DNA from: Bacillus_I endophytica_A
GTDB lineage: Bacteria; Bacillota; Bacilli; Bacillales; Bacillaceae_H
DNA length: 64,000 nucleotides
Assembly: GCF_026790145.1 (NCBI RefSeq)
Contig: NZ_JALAMS010000001.1
Coordinates: 186,001-250,000 of the forward strand
Direction: 5' to 3'
The notes beneath the pieces were generated by a model, which was not told the origin of the DNA, did not search any database, and worked only from the letters and a program-made list of their open reading frames with translations. The position numbers and the translations under genes are program-made. This document shows, piece by piece, positions 1 to 8,577 of the stretch. Within the stretch, counting starts at the first letter, position 1, and each line of letters starts with the position of its first letter.

Positions 1-197
1 CGGAGCCATACTGGAATGACATTAAGGAAGCGAAAGAAAATAATGCCAATGTTGTAGCTCTTGTAGGTGAACATGAAGTACAACTTGAAAATATTTTCAC
101 AGAATTAGAAGACCTTGTAGAAAACATCGAAGGAAACTCTAACTATGGAGAAGAATTTATGGGTTCTGTTGAAAAAATATTTTTAAATAAAGCTTAA
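1..197 (+). CDS. C-terminal part of a YjbL-like protein (5' truncated)
   Basis: An open frame enters from the left edge (first complete codon at base 3) and stops at TAA 195-197, leaving about 64 acidic residues ending in FLNKA. It lies 44 bases before a yjbM-type gene. In B. subtilis the gene in that place is yjbL, a small protein of unknown function, so the name rests mainly on gene order. No catalytic motif is visible in the remaining piece. Confidence 0.55.
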   Translation, partial: EPYWNDIKEAKENNANVVALVGEHEVQLENIFTELEDLVENIEGNSNYGEEFMGSVEKIFLNKA

Positions 198-241
198 AAG
201 AGCACATATTTTCTTGAACAAAATTGGTGGTGTAAATCAGT

Positions 242-865
242 ATGTTAAAACATTGGGATTTATTTTTAGCTCCTTATAAACAAGCGGTTGAAGAATTAAA
301 AGTAAAATTAAAAGGAATGAGATCTCAGTATGAGTTGAAATCAACTCATTCTCCGATTGAATTTGTAACAGGTCGGGTGAAGCCGATTCCGAGTGTCCTT
401 GATAAAGCAGCGAGAAAAGGGATTCCGCTAGATCGTTTAGAAGAAGAAATGCAGGATATCGCGGGGCTACGTATGATGTGTCAGTTTGTCGATGACATTC
501 CCTCTGTTGTAGAGATTTTAAAAGAAAGAAACGATTTTGAAGTTGTAGAAGAAAGAAACTATATTACAGAGAAGAAGGAAAGTGGCTATCGTTCTTATCA
601 TGTTGTACTACGCTATCCTGTTCAAACGATTGAAGGTGAGAAAAAAATTCTCGTCGAAATTCAGATTAGAACGCTTGCGATGAATTTTTGGGCAACAATT
701 GAACATTCGTTGAACTACAAATATAGCGGCAACTTTCCAAAAGAAATTAAAGAGCGTTTACAACGCGCTTCAGAAGCAGCTTTTCAACTTGACGAAGAGA
801 TGTCTAAAATAAGGGAAGAAATCCAAGAAGCCCAAGTTATGTTTTCACGAAAGAAAGAAAAATAA
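242..865 (+). CDS. yjbM: Small alarmone synthetase, GTP pyrophosphokinase (YjbM/RelQ type)
   Basis: A 207-residue cytosolic enzyme that moves pyrophosphate from ATP to GTP or GDP, making (p)ppGpp for the stringent response. The RelA/SpoT synthetase core fills the protein: QDIAGLRMMCQF near residue 70, the substrate-binding GYRSYHVVLRYP near 118, and VEIQIRTLAMNFWATIEHS near 138. There is no hydrolase, TGS or ACT domain, which is the mark of the small alarmone synthetase class, and the length matches B. subtilis YjbM (about 211 aa). The ATG follows a weak GGTGGTG ribosome site. It sits just ahead of NAD kinase, as in B. subtilis, probably in one transcript. Confidence 0.95.
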   Translation: MLKHWDLFLAPYKQAVEELKVKLKGMRSQYELKSTHSPIEFVTGRVKPIPSVLDKAARKGIPLDRLEEEMQDIAGLRMMCQFVDDIPSVVEILKERNDFEVVEERNYITEKKESGYRSYHVVLRYPVQTIEGEKKILVEIQIRTLAMNFWATIEHSLNYKYSGNFPKEIKERLQRASEAAFQLDEEMSKIREEIQEAQVMFSRKKEK

Positions 866-887
866 CAATCAATGGAGGGAGCCACAA

Positions 888-1682
888 TTGAAATTTGTAG
901 TAACGTCAAAAGGTGATGAAACATCGAATACGCTCGCACAAAAAATGCGTACATATTTGCTTGATTTTAATTTAGAGTATGATGAAACACATCCAGATAT
1001 TGTTATCTCAGTTGGAGGAGATGGAACACTTCTCTATGCTTTTCACCGTTATCAGCATCGTTTAGATAAAACTGCTTTTGTTGGAGTTCATACAGGACAT
1101 TTAGGCTTCTATGCGGATTGGAGACCGAAAGAGATTGAAAAGCTCGTTATTGCAATCGCTAAAACTCCGTTTCAAATTGTGGAATATCCCCTTGTTGAAG
1201 TGATTATTCGCTATTTAGGTGGAGGGAAAGAATCGCGCTATCTTGCTTTAAACGAGTGTACAATAAAAAGTGTTGAAGGTTCTTTAGTTGTAGATGTTGA
1301 AATTAAAGGGCAGCTCTTTGAAACGTTTCGAGGGGATGGTCTCTGTATTTCGACTCCTTCTGGAAGTACTGCTTATAATAAAGCATTGGGAGGAGCTATT
1401 CTTCATCCATCTCTTCAAGCTATCCAAGTTGCAGAGATGGCTTCTATCAATAATCGCGTATTCAGAACAATTGGTTCACCGCTTGTTTTGCCAGCTCATC
1501 ATACAGGGATGTTCAAGCCTGTGAATGACGTCGATTTTCAAATTACAATTGATCACCTGACGTTGCTTCATAAAGAAGTAAAGTCTATTCAATGTCGTGT
1601 GGCTCAAGAGAAAATTCGCTTTGCGCGCTTTCGTACATTTCCGTTTTGGCAAAGAGTACGAGATTCATTTGTTACAGAATAA
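888..1682 (+). CDS. ppnK: NAD kinase
   Basis: ATP-dependent phosphorylation of NAD to NADP in the cytosol. The 264-residue protein has the signature GGDGT at residues 43-47, the NECTI segment, and the GDGLCISTPSGSTAYNKALG nucleotide-binding region near 150-170. The start is a TTG at 888 with GGAGGGAG 8 bases upstream; no better in-frame ATG exists. It starts 22 bases after yjbM and is followed by a strong terminator, so the two genes probably form the end of one operon. Confidence 0.97.
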   Translation: MKFVVTSKGDETSNTLAQKMRTYLLDFNLEYDETHPDIVISVGGDGTLLYAFHRYQHRLDKTAFVGVHTGHLGFYADWRPKEIEKLVIAIAKTPFQIVEYPLVEVIIRYLGGGKESRYLALNECTIKSVEGSLVVDVEIKGQLFETFRGDGLCISTPSGSTAYNKALGGAILHPSLQAIQVAEMASINNRVFRTIGSPLVLPAHHTGMFKPVNDVDFQITIDHLTLLHKEVKSIQCRVAQEKIRFARFRTFPFWQRVRDSFVTE

Positions 1683-1687
1683 AAGGA

Positions 1688-1716
1688 GGCAGCTTTATAA
1701 AAAGCTGCCTTTTTTG
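1688..1716 (+). terminator. Rho-independent terminator after ppnK
   Basis: Perfect 9-bp stem GGCAGCTTT (1688-1696) with AAAGCTGCC (1701-1709), a 4-base loop, then a T tract from 1710. Confidence 0.93.
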
Positions 1717-1805
1717 TATATTTTATATAAAGCGCGAGTTGCGTTTTCTTTTTTAAATAAGTAATAAAAAGTTTTTGATTTATATTAAATAAAGAGGTAG
1801 AGATA

Positions 1806-2705
1806 ATGGAAAAAAGGTTTACGCTTTCTTGGGAAATTCCAGCACACTATGATGGAACAATAACGAGAGACTTTTTAAAGGATCATTCCATCTCAAAAGC
1901 ATCGCTTACAGCAATTAAATTTCAAGGTGGATTTATTAAGGTTAATAATCAAGATGAAACAGTACGATATATATTAAAAGAGGGTGATGTTTTAGAGGTA
2001 GCTTTTCCACTTGAAAAACGAAGTGAGAACATTAAAGCAGAGAAAATGCCCTTGGATATTCTATATGAAGATGAGCATTTTCTCGTTGTTAATAAAAGGG
2101 CAGGTATTGCGACAATTCCTTCACGAGAACATCAATCAGGTACGTTGAGTAATGCGCTTTTGTACTATTATGTACAGAACGATATTCATGCAACACTACA
2201 CTTTGTTAATCGACTTGATAAAGATACATCAGGACTTCTTGTTGTGGCAAAGCATAGATATAGTCATTATTTATTTTCAAAAGCGCAGCAAAGTCATAAA
2301 ATCCATCGCTTTTATCAAGCATTTGTTCATGGTGTTCCTACAGAAGAAGGAACAGTATCAGCTTCAATTGGTAGAGCAGATGATAGCATTATTAAGAGAG
2401 AAGTTGTAGAGAATGGCCAGTATGCTGTAACTCATTACAAAGTGCTTGAACGCTTCAAAGAGGCAGCTATTGTTGAGCTTTCTTTAGAAACGGGAAGGAC
2501 GCATCAAATTCGCGTGCATATGAGCTATATCGGGCATCCTTTACTTGGAGATGATTTATACGGAGGTAAGCAAGGGAGAATGAACCGTCAAGCGCTTCAC
2601 TGCTATAAAATGGAATTTAAACATCCGTTTACGGGTCAATATTTATCATTTATAGGAGAACTACCAGAAGATATGTTGAAATGTCAAAGAGAGCTTGCAC
2701 AGTAA
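1806..2705 (+). CDS. yjbO: RluD/RluA-family pseudouridine synthase (YjbO type)
   Basis: Isomerises uridine to pseudouridine in RNA, most likely 23S rRNA. The 299-residue protein has an N-terminal S4-like RNA-binding part (about 10-75) and a RluA catalytic domain. The catalytic motif reads NRLDKDTSG near residue 136, with the usual leading His replaced by Asn and the catalytic Asp kept. The C-terminal signature TGRTHQIRVHM lies near 230. The start ATG follows AAAGAGGTAGAG. It lies after its own promoter region and ends inside a terminator shared with prpE, which is transcribed towards it. Confidence 0.93.
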   Translation: MEKRFTLSWEIPAHYDGTITRDFLKDHSISKASLTAIKFQGGFIKVNNQDETVRYILKEGDVLEVAFPLEKRSENIKAEKMPLDILYEDEHFLVVNKRAGIATIPSREHQSGTLSNALLYYYVQNDIHATLHFVNRLDKDTSGLLVVAKHRYSHYLFSKAQQSHKIHRFYQAFVHGVPTEEGTVSASIGRADDSIIKREVVENGQYAVTHYKVLERFKEAAIVELSLETGRTHQIRVHMSYIGHPLLGDDLYGGKQGRMNRQALHCYKMEFKHPFTGQYLSFIGELPEDMLKCQRELAQ

Positions 2706-2723
2706 AGCAAGCTCTCTTTTTTT
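2689..2723 (+). terminator. Terminator overlapping the yjbO stop codon
   Basis: Stem GAGAGCTTGC (2689-2698) with GCAAGCTCTC (2707-2716). The TAA stop codon at 2703-2705 lies in the 8-base loop. A seven-T tract begins at 2717. Confidence 0.92.
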
Positions 2724-3477
2724 AAGAGAAAGTAGAAAATTTCTCTTCAACATATGGCATTGAGGAGGGAATAGACATCGTTTCATATTGAGGATATCGG
2801 AAAGCTGTGAGAGCTCCTCCGAAAACTACTCCAGTATCAATGTTATATGTATTATTCACTTTTCGGACATTTTTAACAGGTGTATGCCCATAGACAATAG
2901 TTGCTTTCCCCTCATAGTGCTGAGCCCAATCTCGACGAACTGGGGAGCCGTTTGAATGCACTTCTCCTGTGATGTCTCCATAAAGAACGAAGGTTTTCAC
3001 ATGATGACTATGTTTTCCAATATCTTTTTCCCGGATGCCAGCATGTGCAACAACTAATTTTCCTTTATTCAGCACAAGATAAAGAGGAGCTTTTTCATAC
3101 AGTTTCATGAACTGTTCACGAACGAGTGCCTGCTTGTCTTTGGAAAGGGATCTATATTCAGCAACAGTTGTTTCAAGGCCGTGGGTGATTTGTACTTTAT
3201 TTCCTTTAAAGAACCGATAAAGTTTGTTGCAGTGGTTACCAGGACAATAGAAAGCGGCCTTTTTGCTAACGAGTTTTGAAACGATATCTATAACAGCTAA
3301 GGAATTTTTTCCTCGATCTGTTAAATCACCTAAAAATACGAGTTTCCTTCCATCTGGATGTAAGGGAATATCGGTATTCCACTGGTAACCAAGCTCTTTT
3401 GTTAGAAGGACAAATTCATCATAGCAGCCATGAATATCACCGATTACATCAAATCCTTGCGCAGATTGTTTAACCAT
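2722..3477 (-). CDS. prpE: PrpE, PPP-family phosphatase / bis(5'-nucleosyl)-tetraphosphatase
   Basis: A metal-dependent phosphatase of the PPP superfamily. In B. subtilis PrpE hydrolyses symmetrical Ap4A and has protein phosphatase activity. The 251-residue protein carries the three metal-site motifs in order: GDIHGCYDE (about 12-20), GDLTDRG (about 51) and GNHCNK (about 81), with a late YGHTP motif near 196. It is cytosolic, with no signal peptide. It converges on yjbO and shares its terminator region. The order yjbM-ppnK-yjbO-prpE is that of B. subtilis. Confidence 0.93.
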   Translation of the reverse strand: MVKQSAQGFDVIGDIHGCYDEFVLLTKELGYQWNTDIPLHPDGRKLVFLGDLTDRGKNSLAVIDIVSKLVSKKAAFYCPGNHCNKLYRFFKGNKVQITHGLETTVAEYRSLSKDKQALVREQFMKLYEKAPLYLVLNKGKLVVAHAGIREKDIGKHSHHVKTFVLYGDITGEVHSNGSPVRRDWAQHYEGKATIVYGHTPVKNVRKVNNTYNIDTGVVFGGALTAFRYPQYETMSIPSSMPYVEEKFSTFS

Positions 3478-3555
3478 GTTATCATTCCTTTTTAAGTTTA
3501 TCCGTAGTTGAATTTTAGAGGATTTTCTTCTATATTTCTCTTCGATATGTGGTAA

Positions 3556-3585
3556 TTCTAGAGGAAACGTTCGAAGTTTCTAGAA
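3556..3585. repeat. Inverted repeat between prpE and mgtE
   Basis: Arms TTCTA...GAAAC (3556-3568) and GTTTCTAGAA (3576-3585) can form a 10-bp stem with a 3-base bulge. No good U tract follows on either strand. It may be part of the prpE or mgtE control region; function unknown. Confidence 0.45.
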
Positions 3586-3660
3586 CTTTTTCAACACATT
3601 TTATCATGTCCTATCCGTTTTCTTTCTACTCTAACATTAAAAGATAAAAACTAAAACAAA

Positions 3661-3724
3661 AGAGGGTACATTGATTTTATCGGAATACATGTATCCTCTA
3701 GCTTCTATAGATGAACAACTTCAT
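3661..3724 (+). promoter_or_regulatory. Structured 5' leader of mgtE (two hairpins before the ribosome site)
   Basis: Arms 3661-3671 and 3689-3699 form an 11-bp stem with one G-U pair and a 17-base loop. A second small hairpin, ATGAA (3711-3715) with TTCAT (3720-3724), abuts the GGAGGT ribosome site at 3725-3730. The layout could control mgtE translation. I could not see the conserved core of the M-box magnesium riboswitch. Confidence 0.45.
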
Positions 3725-3735
3725 GGAGGTGGGTT

Positions 3736-5112
3736 ATGATGAATAATGAAAAAGTGCAAGAAAGAAAGGAGCAGACAGAGCTCATTTTGTTTCATTTACT
3801 TCATTTACGTGACATTGAAACATTTAGAGAAGAGTTTCTGAATCTCCATTCTTATGATCAAGCTCAGTTTTATGAAGAGCTTAATGAAGAAGAACGCCTT
3901 ATTTTATATAGTTTCCTCTCACCAGAGGAAATGGCTTCAATCTTTGAAAGTATTGAAGTTTCAGAGGAAGAGTATAAGGAGCTTCTTGGCGAAATGATGC
4001 CGGACTTTGCAGCTAATATGTTAGCAGATATGTACGCTGATGATGCGGTTGACGTGTTAAATGAGCTTGATAAAGAACAAGTTGCAAGCTATTTAACGAT
4101 TATGGATGATGAAGCAGCAGATGAAATTAAAGAGCTTCTTCATTATGAAGAATCAACTGCTGGCAGTATTATGACAACAGAGTACGTAGCTATTTATGCA
4201 AACGAGACAGTAAGTTCAGCAATGAGAATTTTAAAAGAAAAAGCACCTGTTGCCGAAACCATTTATTATGTATTCGTCATAGATGATGAGAAACGCCTTG
4301 TTGGAGTTATTTCTTTACGTGATCTTATTGTGGCAGAAGATGACACGTTAATTCGTGAAGTAATGAGCGAAAGAGTTGTATCTGTATCTGTTGCTGAAAA
4401 TCAAGAAAAAGTAGCACGTACAATGCGAGACTACGATTTTTTAGCTCTCCCAGTTGTTGATTTTCAACACCACCTCCTTGGAATCATTACCGTTGATGAC
4501 GTAATGGACGTTATTGATGAAGAGGCATCTGATGATTATTCAAAGCTTGCCGGGATTTCAGACGTTGATGATACGATTCGGACTCCCTTTTCAGCGGCAA
4601 AGAAACGCTTGCCGTGGCTTGTCATCCTGCTATTTTTGGGAATGCTAACAGCAAATCTTATTGGGCAGTTCGAAGAGACACTTGATAAAGTGGCAATACT
4701 TGCAGTCTTTATTCCTCTTATTGGTGGAATGGCTGGTAATACAGGAACACAGGCATTAGCAGTTGCTGTTAGAGGAATTGCAACAGGTGAAGCGGATAAG
4801 GAAAGTAAATGGAAACTTATCGTCCGTGAAGGATTAACAGGGGTAATAACAGGAGGAAGCTGTGGAATCTTAGTCGTTTTTGTTGTTTATATATGGCAAC
4901 ACAGCTTCGTGTTAGGACTGCTTGTTGGAGCTTCTATTTTTGCAACTCTTATTGCAGCAACAATTGCAGGAGCGCTTGTTCCGATTATTATGCACAAATT
5001 TAAGATTGACCCTGCTGTTGCTTCAGGTCCATTCATTACAACCGTAAATGACATTATTAGTGTATTAATTTATTTTGGGCTTGCAACAACATTTATGAGT
5101 TATCTTACTTGA
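3736..5112 (+). CDS. mgtE: MgtE magnesium transporter
   Basis: A membrane channel-like Mg2+ transporter of 458 residues. The order is: acidic superhelical N domain (about 10-135, with DMYADDAVDVLNELD), two CBS domains (about 140-260, including STAGSIMTTEYVAI and VMSERVVSVSV), then five membrane helices from about 290 starting RLPWLVILLFLG, with the signature GMAGNTGTQALAVAVRG. The cytosolic domains gate the pore by sensing Mg2+ in known MgtE proteins. GGAGGTGGG precedes two adjacent ATG codons (3736 and 3739). It has a structured leader and is followed after 34 bases by the antiporter gene, suggesting co-transcription. Confidence 0.96.
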   Translation: MMNNEKVQERKEQTELILFHLLHLRDIETFREEFLNLHSYDQAQFYEELNEEERLILYSFLSPEEMASIFESIEVSEEEYKELLGEMMPDFAANMLADMYADDAVDVLNELDKEQVASYLTIMDDEAADEIKELLHYEESTAGSIMTTEYVAIYANETVSSAMRILKEKAPVAETIYYVFVIDDEKRLVGVISLRDLIVAEDDTLIREVMSERVVSVSVAENQEKVARTMRDYDFLALPVVDFQHHLLGIITVDDVMDVIDEEASDDYSKLAGISDVDDTIRTPFSAAKKRLPWLVILLFLGMLTANLIGQFEETLDKVAILAVFIPLIGGMAGNTGTQALAVAVRGIATGEADKESKWKLIVREGLTGVITGGSCGILVVFVVYIWQHSFVLGLLVGASIFATLIAATIAGALVPIIMHKFKIDPAVASGPFITTVNDIISVLIYFGLATTFMSYLT

Positions 5113-5146
5113 TAGTAAATAAATTAAAGAAAGAAGGTGGAGTAAC

Positions 5147-7027
5147 ATGGAAGAACATGCTTCAGTTGTCTCACTAGCTATTGTTGTTATCTGTGCTTTC
5201 TTAACTCCTATTTTGCTACATCGTTTCAGGTTAAGGGTGATTCCTGTTGTTGTAGCTGAAATCATTGTTGGTCTTATTATTGGAAAAAGTGGATTTGATC
5301 TTGTTCAACAAGATATGTGGCTTGAAACATTATCAACCCTAGGATTTATCTTTTTAATGTTTTTGAGCGGAGTTGAAATTGATTTTTCTGCTTTCACGGG
5401 TAGTAAGCAAAAAGAGAAGCTTCCGAATGGGAAAAATGCTCCAAATACGTTTGTAATTTCAACCTTGATTTTTGTAGGAGTTTTTATTCTTTCCCTTCTT
5501 CTTTCATACTTGTTTGTATGGATGGGGTTTATCGACAACGCATTCTTAATGACGCTTATTATTTCAACTATTTCCCTTGGTGTTGTAGTTCCAACCTTAA
5601 AAGACCGCCAAATTATGAAAACAAATATTGGGCAGATTATCCTGCTTGTTGCCGTTATTGCTGACTTGGTGACAATGATCTTGCTTGCTGTTTTTGCCTC
5701 TCTTCACGAAGGGGGAGGAGGCAGTATGTGGCTTCTTCTTATCTTATTTGGGGCTGGAATTGTTCTTTATATTTTTGGAAACTACTTCAAAAAGAGATCG
5801 TTTGTAGAGTCTCTATCCACGGGAACGATTCAAATTGGAACCCGAGCTATCTTTACCCTTATTATCGTTCTTGTTGGATTATCAGAATCTATTGGGGCAG
5901 AAAATATTTTAGGAGCATTTTTAGCAGGTGTTCTGGTGTCTCTGTTATCACCAAATCACGATATGGTACAAAAACTTGATTCATTTGGATATGGGTTCTT
6001 AATTCCGATTTTCTTTGTAATGATTGGAGTGGATTTAAATTTAGGTGAGATGGTAAGTGATTCTAAAGTAGTCATTCTTATTCCACTTCTTGTGATAGCG
6101 TTGCTTATCTCAAAAATTATTCCGGTTTATATGTTAAAGAGATGGTATGATACAAAGACCGTCTTTGCTGCGGGATTTTTATTAACTTCCACATTATCTC
6201 TTGTAATTGCAGCTACAAAAGTTGGTGAAAATCTAGGCGTTATTGATAAAAAAATGAGTGATGCTCTTGTTTTAGTTGCTGTTATTTCAAGCATTATTTC
6301 ACCAATCTTATTTGCTAAGCTATTCCGTAACCCATCGTCAGAAAACCCAACGGTTCGGGTCAAACTGATTGGAGCAAACCAGCTTACTTTACCTGTGACA
6401 AAAGAGCTTAGCCCATATGTATATGATGTTACATTGTTTCATCCAGTACAGGAAAAAGTGGAAGATGAAACATCAAGTTCACTATTTGATATTGTTGAAA
6501 TTGAAAGCTATGATATAGGAGAACTAAAGAAGCAAGATGTATTTGATACAGACATTCTTGTTGTGACATCTGGAAATGAGGAACGAAATGCAGATATTGC
6601 TCTTTATGCGAAAGAGATAGGTATTGAGCGTGTTATTGCGCGAATTGAAACGCCAACTTTACAAGACAAAGTACGCGAACACGATGTTGATGTTTTTTCA
6701 GTATTAACTTCAACAACGTCGTTAATGAAAGCTCTTATCGAGTCACCAAGCTTAATTGGGATTTTAACAAATAGAGATACAGCTCTTTATCAAATTGACG
6801 TTCATAATCCAAAGTATATGAACATTCCACTTCGAAAATTTCCGTTTACAGGAGATGTGATTTTTGTTCGGATTTTTAGGGGGAACGAGTCCCTTATTCC
6901 TCATGGAGACACTGAACTATTAAGAGATGATCAGATTATTGTAACGGGTTCTACAGAGTACGTAGAAGAATTAAAGCGAACATTGCAGTTTGGAAAAAGT
7001 CATTCAATCGAGAAGCCTGAACTTTAA
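5147..7027 (+). CDS. yjbQ: CPA2-family monovalent cation/H+ antiporter with RCK domains (YjbQ type)
   Basis: A 626-residue integral membrane protein. About twelve hydrophobic helices fill residues 5-395, beginning HASVVSLAIVVICAFLTP, and match the Na+/H+ exchanger fold. The cytosolic tail holds an RCK_N-like region (about 405-520, with DILVVTSGNEERNADIA) and an RCK_C region (about 535-615). Such tails bind nucleotides or ions and gate transport. Substrate is probably K+ or Na+ in exchange for H+. AGAAGGTGGAG precedes the ATG. It follows mgtE by 34 bases, and its stop codon lies in a terminator loop. Confidence 0.92.
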   Translation: MEEHASVVSLAIVVICAFLTPILLHRFRLRVIPVVVAEIIVGLIIGKSGFDLVQQDMWLETLSTLGFIFLMFLSGVEIDFSAFTGSKQKEKLPNGKNAPNTFVISTLIFVGVFILSLLLSYLFVWMGFIDNAFLMTLIISTISLGVVVPTLKDRQIMKTNIGQIILLVAVIADLVTMILLAVFASLHEGGGGSMWLLLILFGAGIVLYIFGNYFKKRSFVESLSTGTIQIGTRAIFTLIIVLVGLSESIGAENILGAFLAGVLVSLLSPNHDMVQKLDSFGYGFLIPIFFVMIGVDLNLGEMVSDSKVVILIPLLVIALLISKIIPVYMLKRWYDTKTVFAAGFLLTSTLSLVIAATKVGENLGVIDKKMSDALVLVAVISSIISPILFAKLFRNPSSENPTVRVKLIGANQLTLPVTKELSPYVYDVTLFHPVQEKVEDETSSSLFDIVEIESYDIGELKKQDVFDTDILVVTSGNEERNADIALYAKEIGIERVIARIETPTLQDKVREHDVDVFSVLTSTTSLMKALIESPSLIGILTNRDTALYQIDVHNPKYMNIPLRKFPFTGDVIFVRIFRGNESLIPHGDTELLRDDQIIVTGSTEYVEELKRTLQFGKSHSIEKPEL

Positions 7028-7044
7028 GTTCAGGCTTTTTTTTT
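7013..7044 (+). terminator. Terminator overlapping the yjbQ stop codon
   Basis: Perfect 10-bp stem AAGCCTGAAC (7013-7022) with GTTCAGGCTT (7028-7037). The loop contains the TAA stop, and a T tract follows. Confidence 0.94.
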
Positions 7045-7053
7045 GATAAGCAT

Positions 7054-7081
7054 TTGTTGAGAAGTGATAATGTGGTATACT
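7054..7081 (+). promoter_or_regulatory. Candidate SigA promoter of fabI
   Basis: TTGTTG (7054-7059), 16-bp spacer, TATACT (7076-7081). The predicted transcription start falls just before the FapR palindrome. Confidence 0.6.
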
Positions 7082-7090
7082 GAAGATGAT

Positions 7091-7109
7091 ATTAGTACCT
7101 GATACTAAT
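7091..7109 (+). promoter_or_regulatory. FapR operator of fabI
   Basis: Perfect inverted repeat ATTAGTA-CCTGA-TACTAAT. It matches the FapR box of Bacillus lipid genes and sits at the start of the transcript, where FapR represses. FapR senses malonyl-CoA or malonyl-ACP in B. subtilis, so fabI would be induced when fatty-acid precursor is plentiful. Confidence 0.88.
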
Positions 7110-7140
7110 ACTAACAATAAAAATGTGAGGAGAATCTTCA

Positions 7141-7920
7141 ATGAAAAGTTTATCCTTAGAAGGCCGTACATACGTAGTGATGGGGGTTGCTAATAAACGA
7201 AGCATTGCTTGGGCTATTGCACGTTCTTTACACGAAGCAGGTGCTCGCCTAGTTTTTACATATGCAGGAGAACGTCTTGAAAAGAATGTTCAAGACTTAG
7301 CTTCTTCTTTAGAAGGAGCAAATTCACTTGTATTACCTTGTGATGTAACAAATGACGAGGAAGTTGAAAAATGTTTTGCACAAATTAAAGAAGAAGTTGG
7401 AACAATTCACGGAATTGCTCACTGTATCGCATTTGCAAACAAAGAAGAGTTACAAGGTGAATACATGAACACAACGCGCGAGGGATTCCTGCTTGCGCAT
7501 AACATTAGTTCTTATTCATTAACAGCTGTTGCAAAAGCAAGCAAAGATCTCATGACAGAGGGTGGCAGCATTGTTACACTAACTTATTTAGGTGGAGAAC
7601 GCGTTGTCCAAAACTACAATGTAATGGGCGTTGCCAAAGCTTCTCTTGATGCAAGTGTGAAATATTTGGCATCTGATCTTGGTCAGCATGGAATTCGCGT
7701 AAATGCTGTTTCAGCAGGTCCAATTCGCACGCTTTCTGCAAAAGGAATTAGCGATTTCAACTCTATTTTAAAAGATATTGAAGAGCGTTCACCACTTCGT
7801 CGCACAACAAACCCTGAAGAAGTTGGGGATACAGCATTATTCTTATTCAGCGACCTTGCACGCGGAATTACTGGAGAAACAATTCACGTTGATTCTGGTT
7901 TCCATAGCATGGCACGATAA
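7141..7920 (+). CDS. fabI: Enoyl-[acyl-carrier-protein] reductase, NADH-dependent
   Basis: Reduces trans-2-enoyl-ACP to acyl-ACP in the last step of each fatty-acid elongation cycle. The 259-residue protein is a short-chain-dehydrogenase relative with an atypical cofactor loop (GVANKRSIAWAIA near residue 16), the SLTYLGGERVV segment, and the Tyr-x6-Lys catalytic pair in YNVMGVAKASLD near 159. The late motif SAGPIRTLSAKGISDF is typical of FabI. AGGAG lies 9 bases before the ATG. Single gene with its own FapR-controlled promoter and terminator. Confidence 0.97.
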   Translation: MKSLSLEGRTYVVMGVANKRSIAWAIARSLHEAGARLVFTYAGERLEKNVQDLASSLEGANSLVLPCDVTNDEEVEKCFAQIKEEVGTIHGIAHCIAFANKEELQGEYMNTTREGFLLAHNISSYSLTAVAKASKDLMTEGGSIVTLTYLGGERVVQNYNVMGVAKASLDASVKYLASDLGQHGIRVNAVSAGPIRTLSAKGISDFNSILKDIEERSPLRRTTNPEEVGDTALFLFSDLARGITGETIHVDSGFHSMAR

Positions 7921-7922
7921 CT

Positions 7923-7962
7923 AAAAAATCAGCTTTTCATTATGAAAAGCTGATTTTTTTTT
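7923..7962 (+). terminator. Terminator after fabI
   Basis: Stem TCAGCTTTTC (7929-7938) with GAAAAGCTGA (7944-7953), flanked by an A run and a long T run. It could work in both directions. Confidence 0.9.
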
Positions 7963-8064
7963 ATGTTTTTTAGAGAAACGAACAAACTTTGCTCCCTTAC
8001 AGCATACATTTTTAAAAGAATGTCGCAATTTTAAGTGAACGTCAGCATGGAAGGGGAGAAGAGT

Positions 8065-8520
8065 TTGAAAAAGTTTAATAATGAAGGGGAAAACACGCCG
8101 CTTATGTATATTGTCCAACCAGAGACGATAGAAAAGCCAAAGCGATCGATGCAATCTGTGTACCAAAACTCATTTTTTAAGAAAGTGAAGAAAACAAGAG
8201 ATGAACGTCAAAAAGTAGCATCGCTTTCAAAAGCGCTTGAAGTAGTCCAAAATCCTTTAGCAGAAAAAGAAAAAGAAAAAGAGAAAAAAGAAAATAAAAT
8301 GTTTCAGAAGATGAGTATTGAGGAAAAAGCGGCTTTTTTAGCTGATTTTCCACCACACCTCTCACAGCCTGTTTGCCAAGTAGAAACAAAAGAACGAACT
8401 TATAGTGGCACAATTGTGAAAGTAGAAGATGAGACTCTTTACATGATTAATCCAGCTAAAACAGAACAAACTGTTGTTCCTACAAGTGGGGTAAAAGATA
8501 TTACCATTTTAAAAATATAG
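8065..8520 (+). CDS. cotO: Spore coat protein CotO-like
   Basis: A morphogenetic protein of the spore coat. The middle is a charged stretch rich in Lys and Glu (KEKEKEKKE near residue 70), and the C-terminal 60 residues form a conserved block with PPHLSQPVC and the YSGTIVKVEDETLYMI segment. I chose TTG 8065 because GGAAGGGGAG lies 6 bases ahead; a longer GTG start at 8035 has no ribosome site. About 151 residues. In B. subtilis cotO (yjbX) also follows fabI, which supports the call. It should be made in the mother cell late in sporulation. Confidence 0.82.
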   Translation: MKKFNNEGENTPLMYIVQPETIEKPKRSMQSVYQNSFFKKVKKTRDERQKVASLSKALEVVQNPLAEKEKEKEKKENKMFQKMSIEEKAAFLADFPPHLSQPVCQVETKERTYSGTIVKVEDETLYMINPAKTEQTVVPTSGVKDITILKI

Positions 8521-8577
8521 GAATCTTAATTGAGCTAAACACAATGTCTAGACTATGAAAGGAAGGCAAAAACTTTT

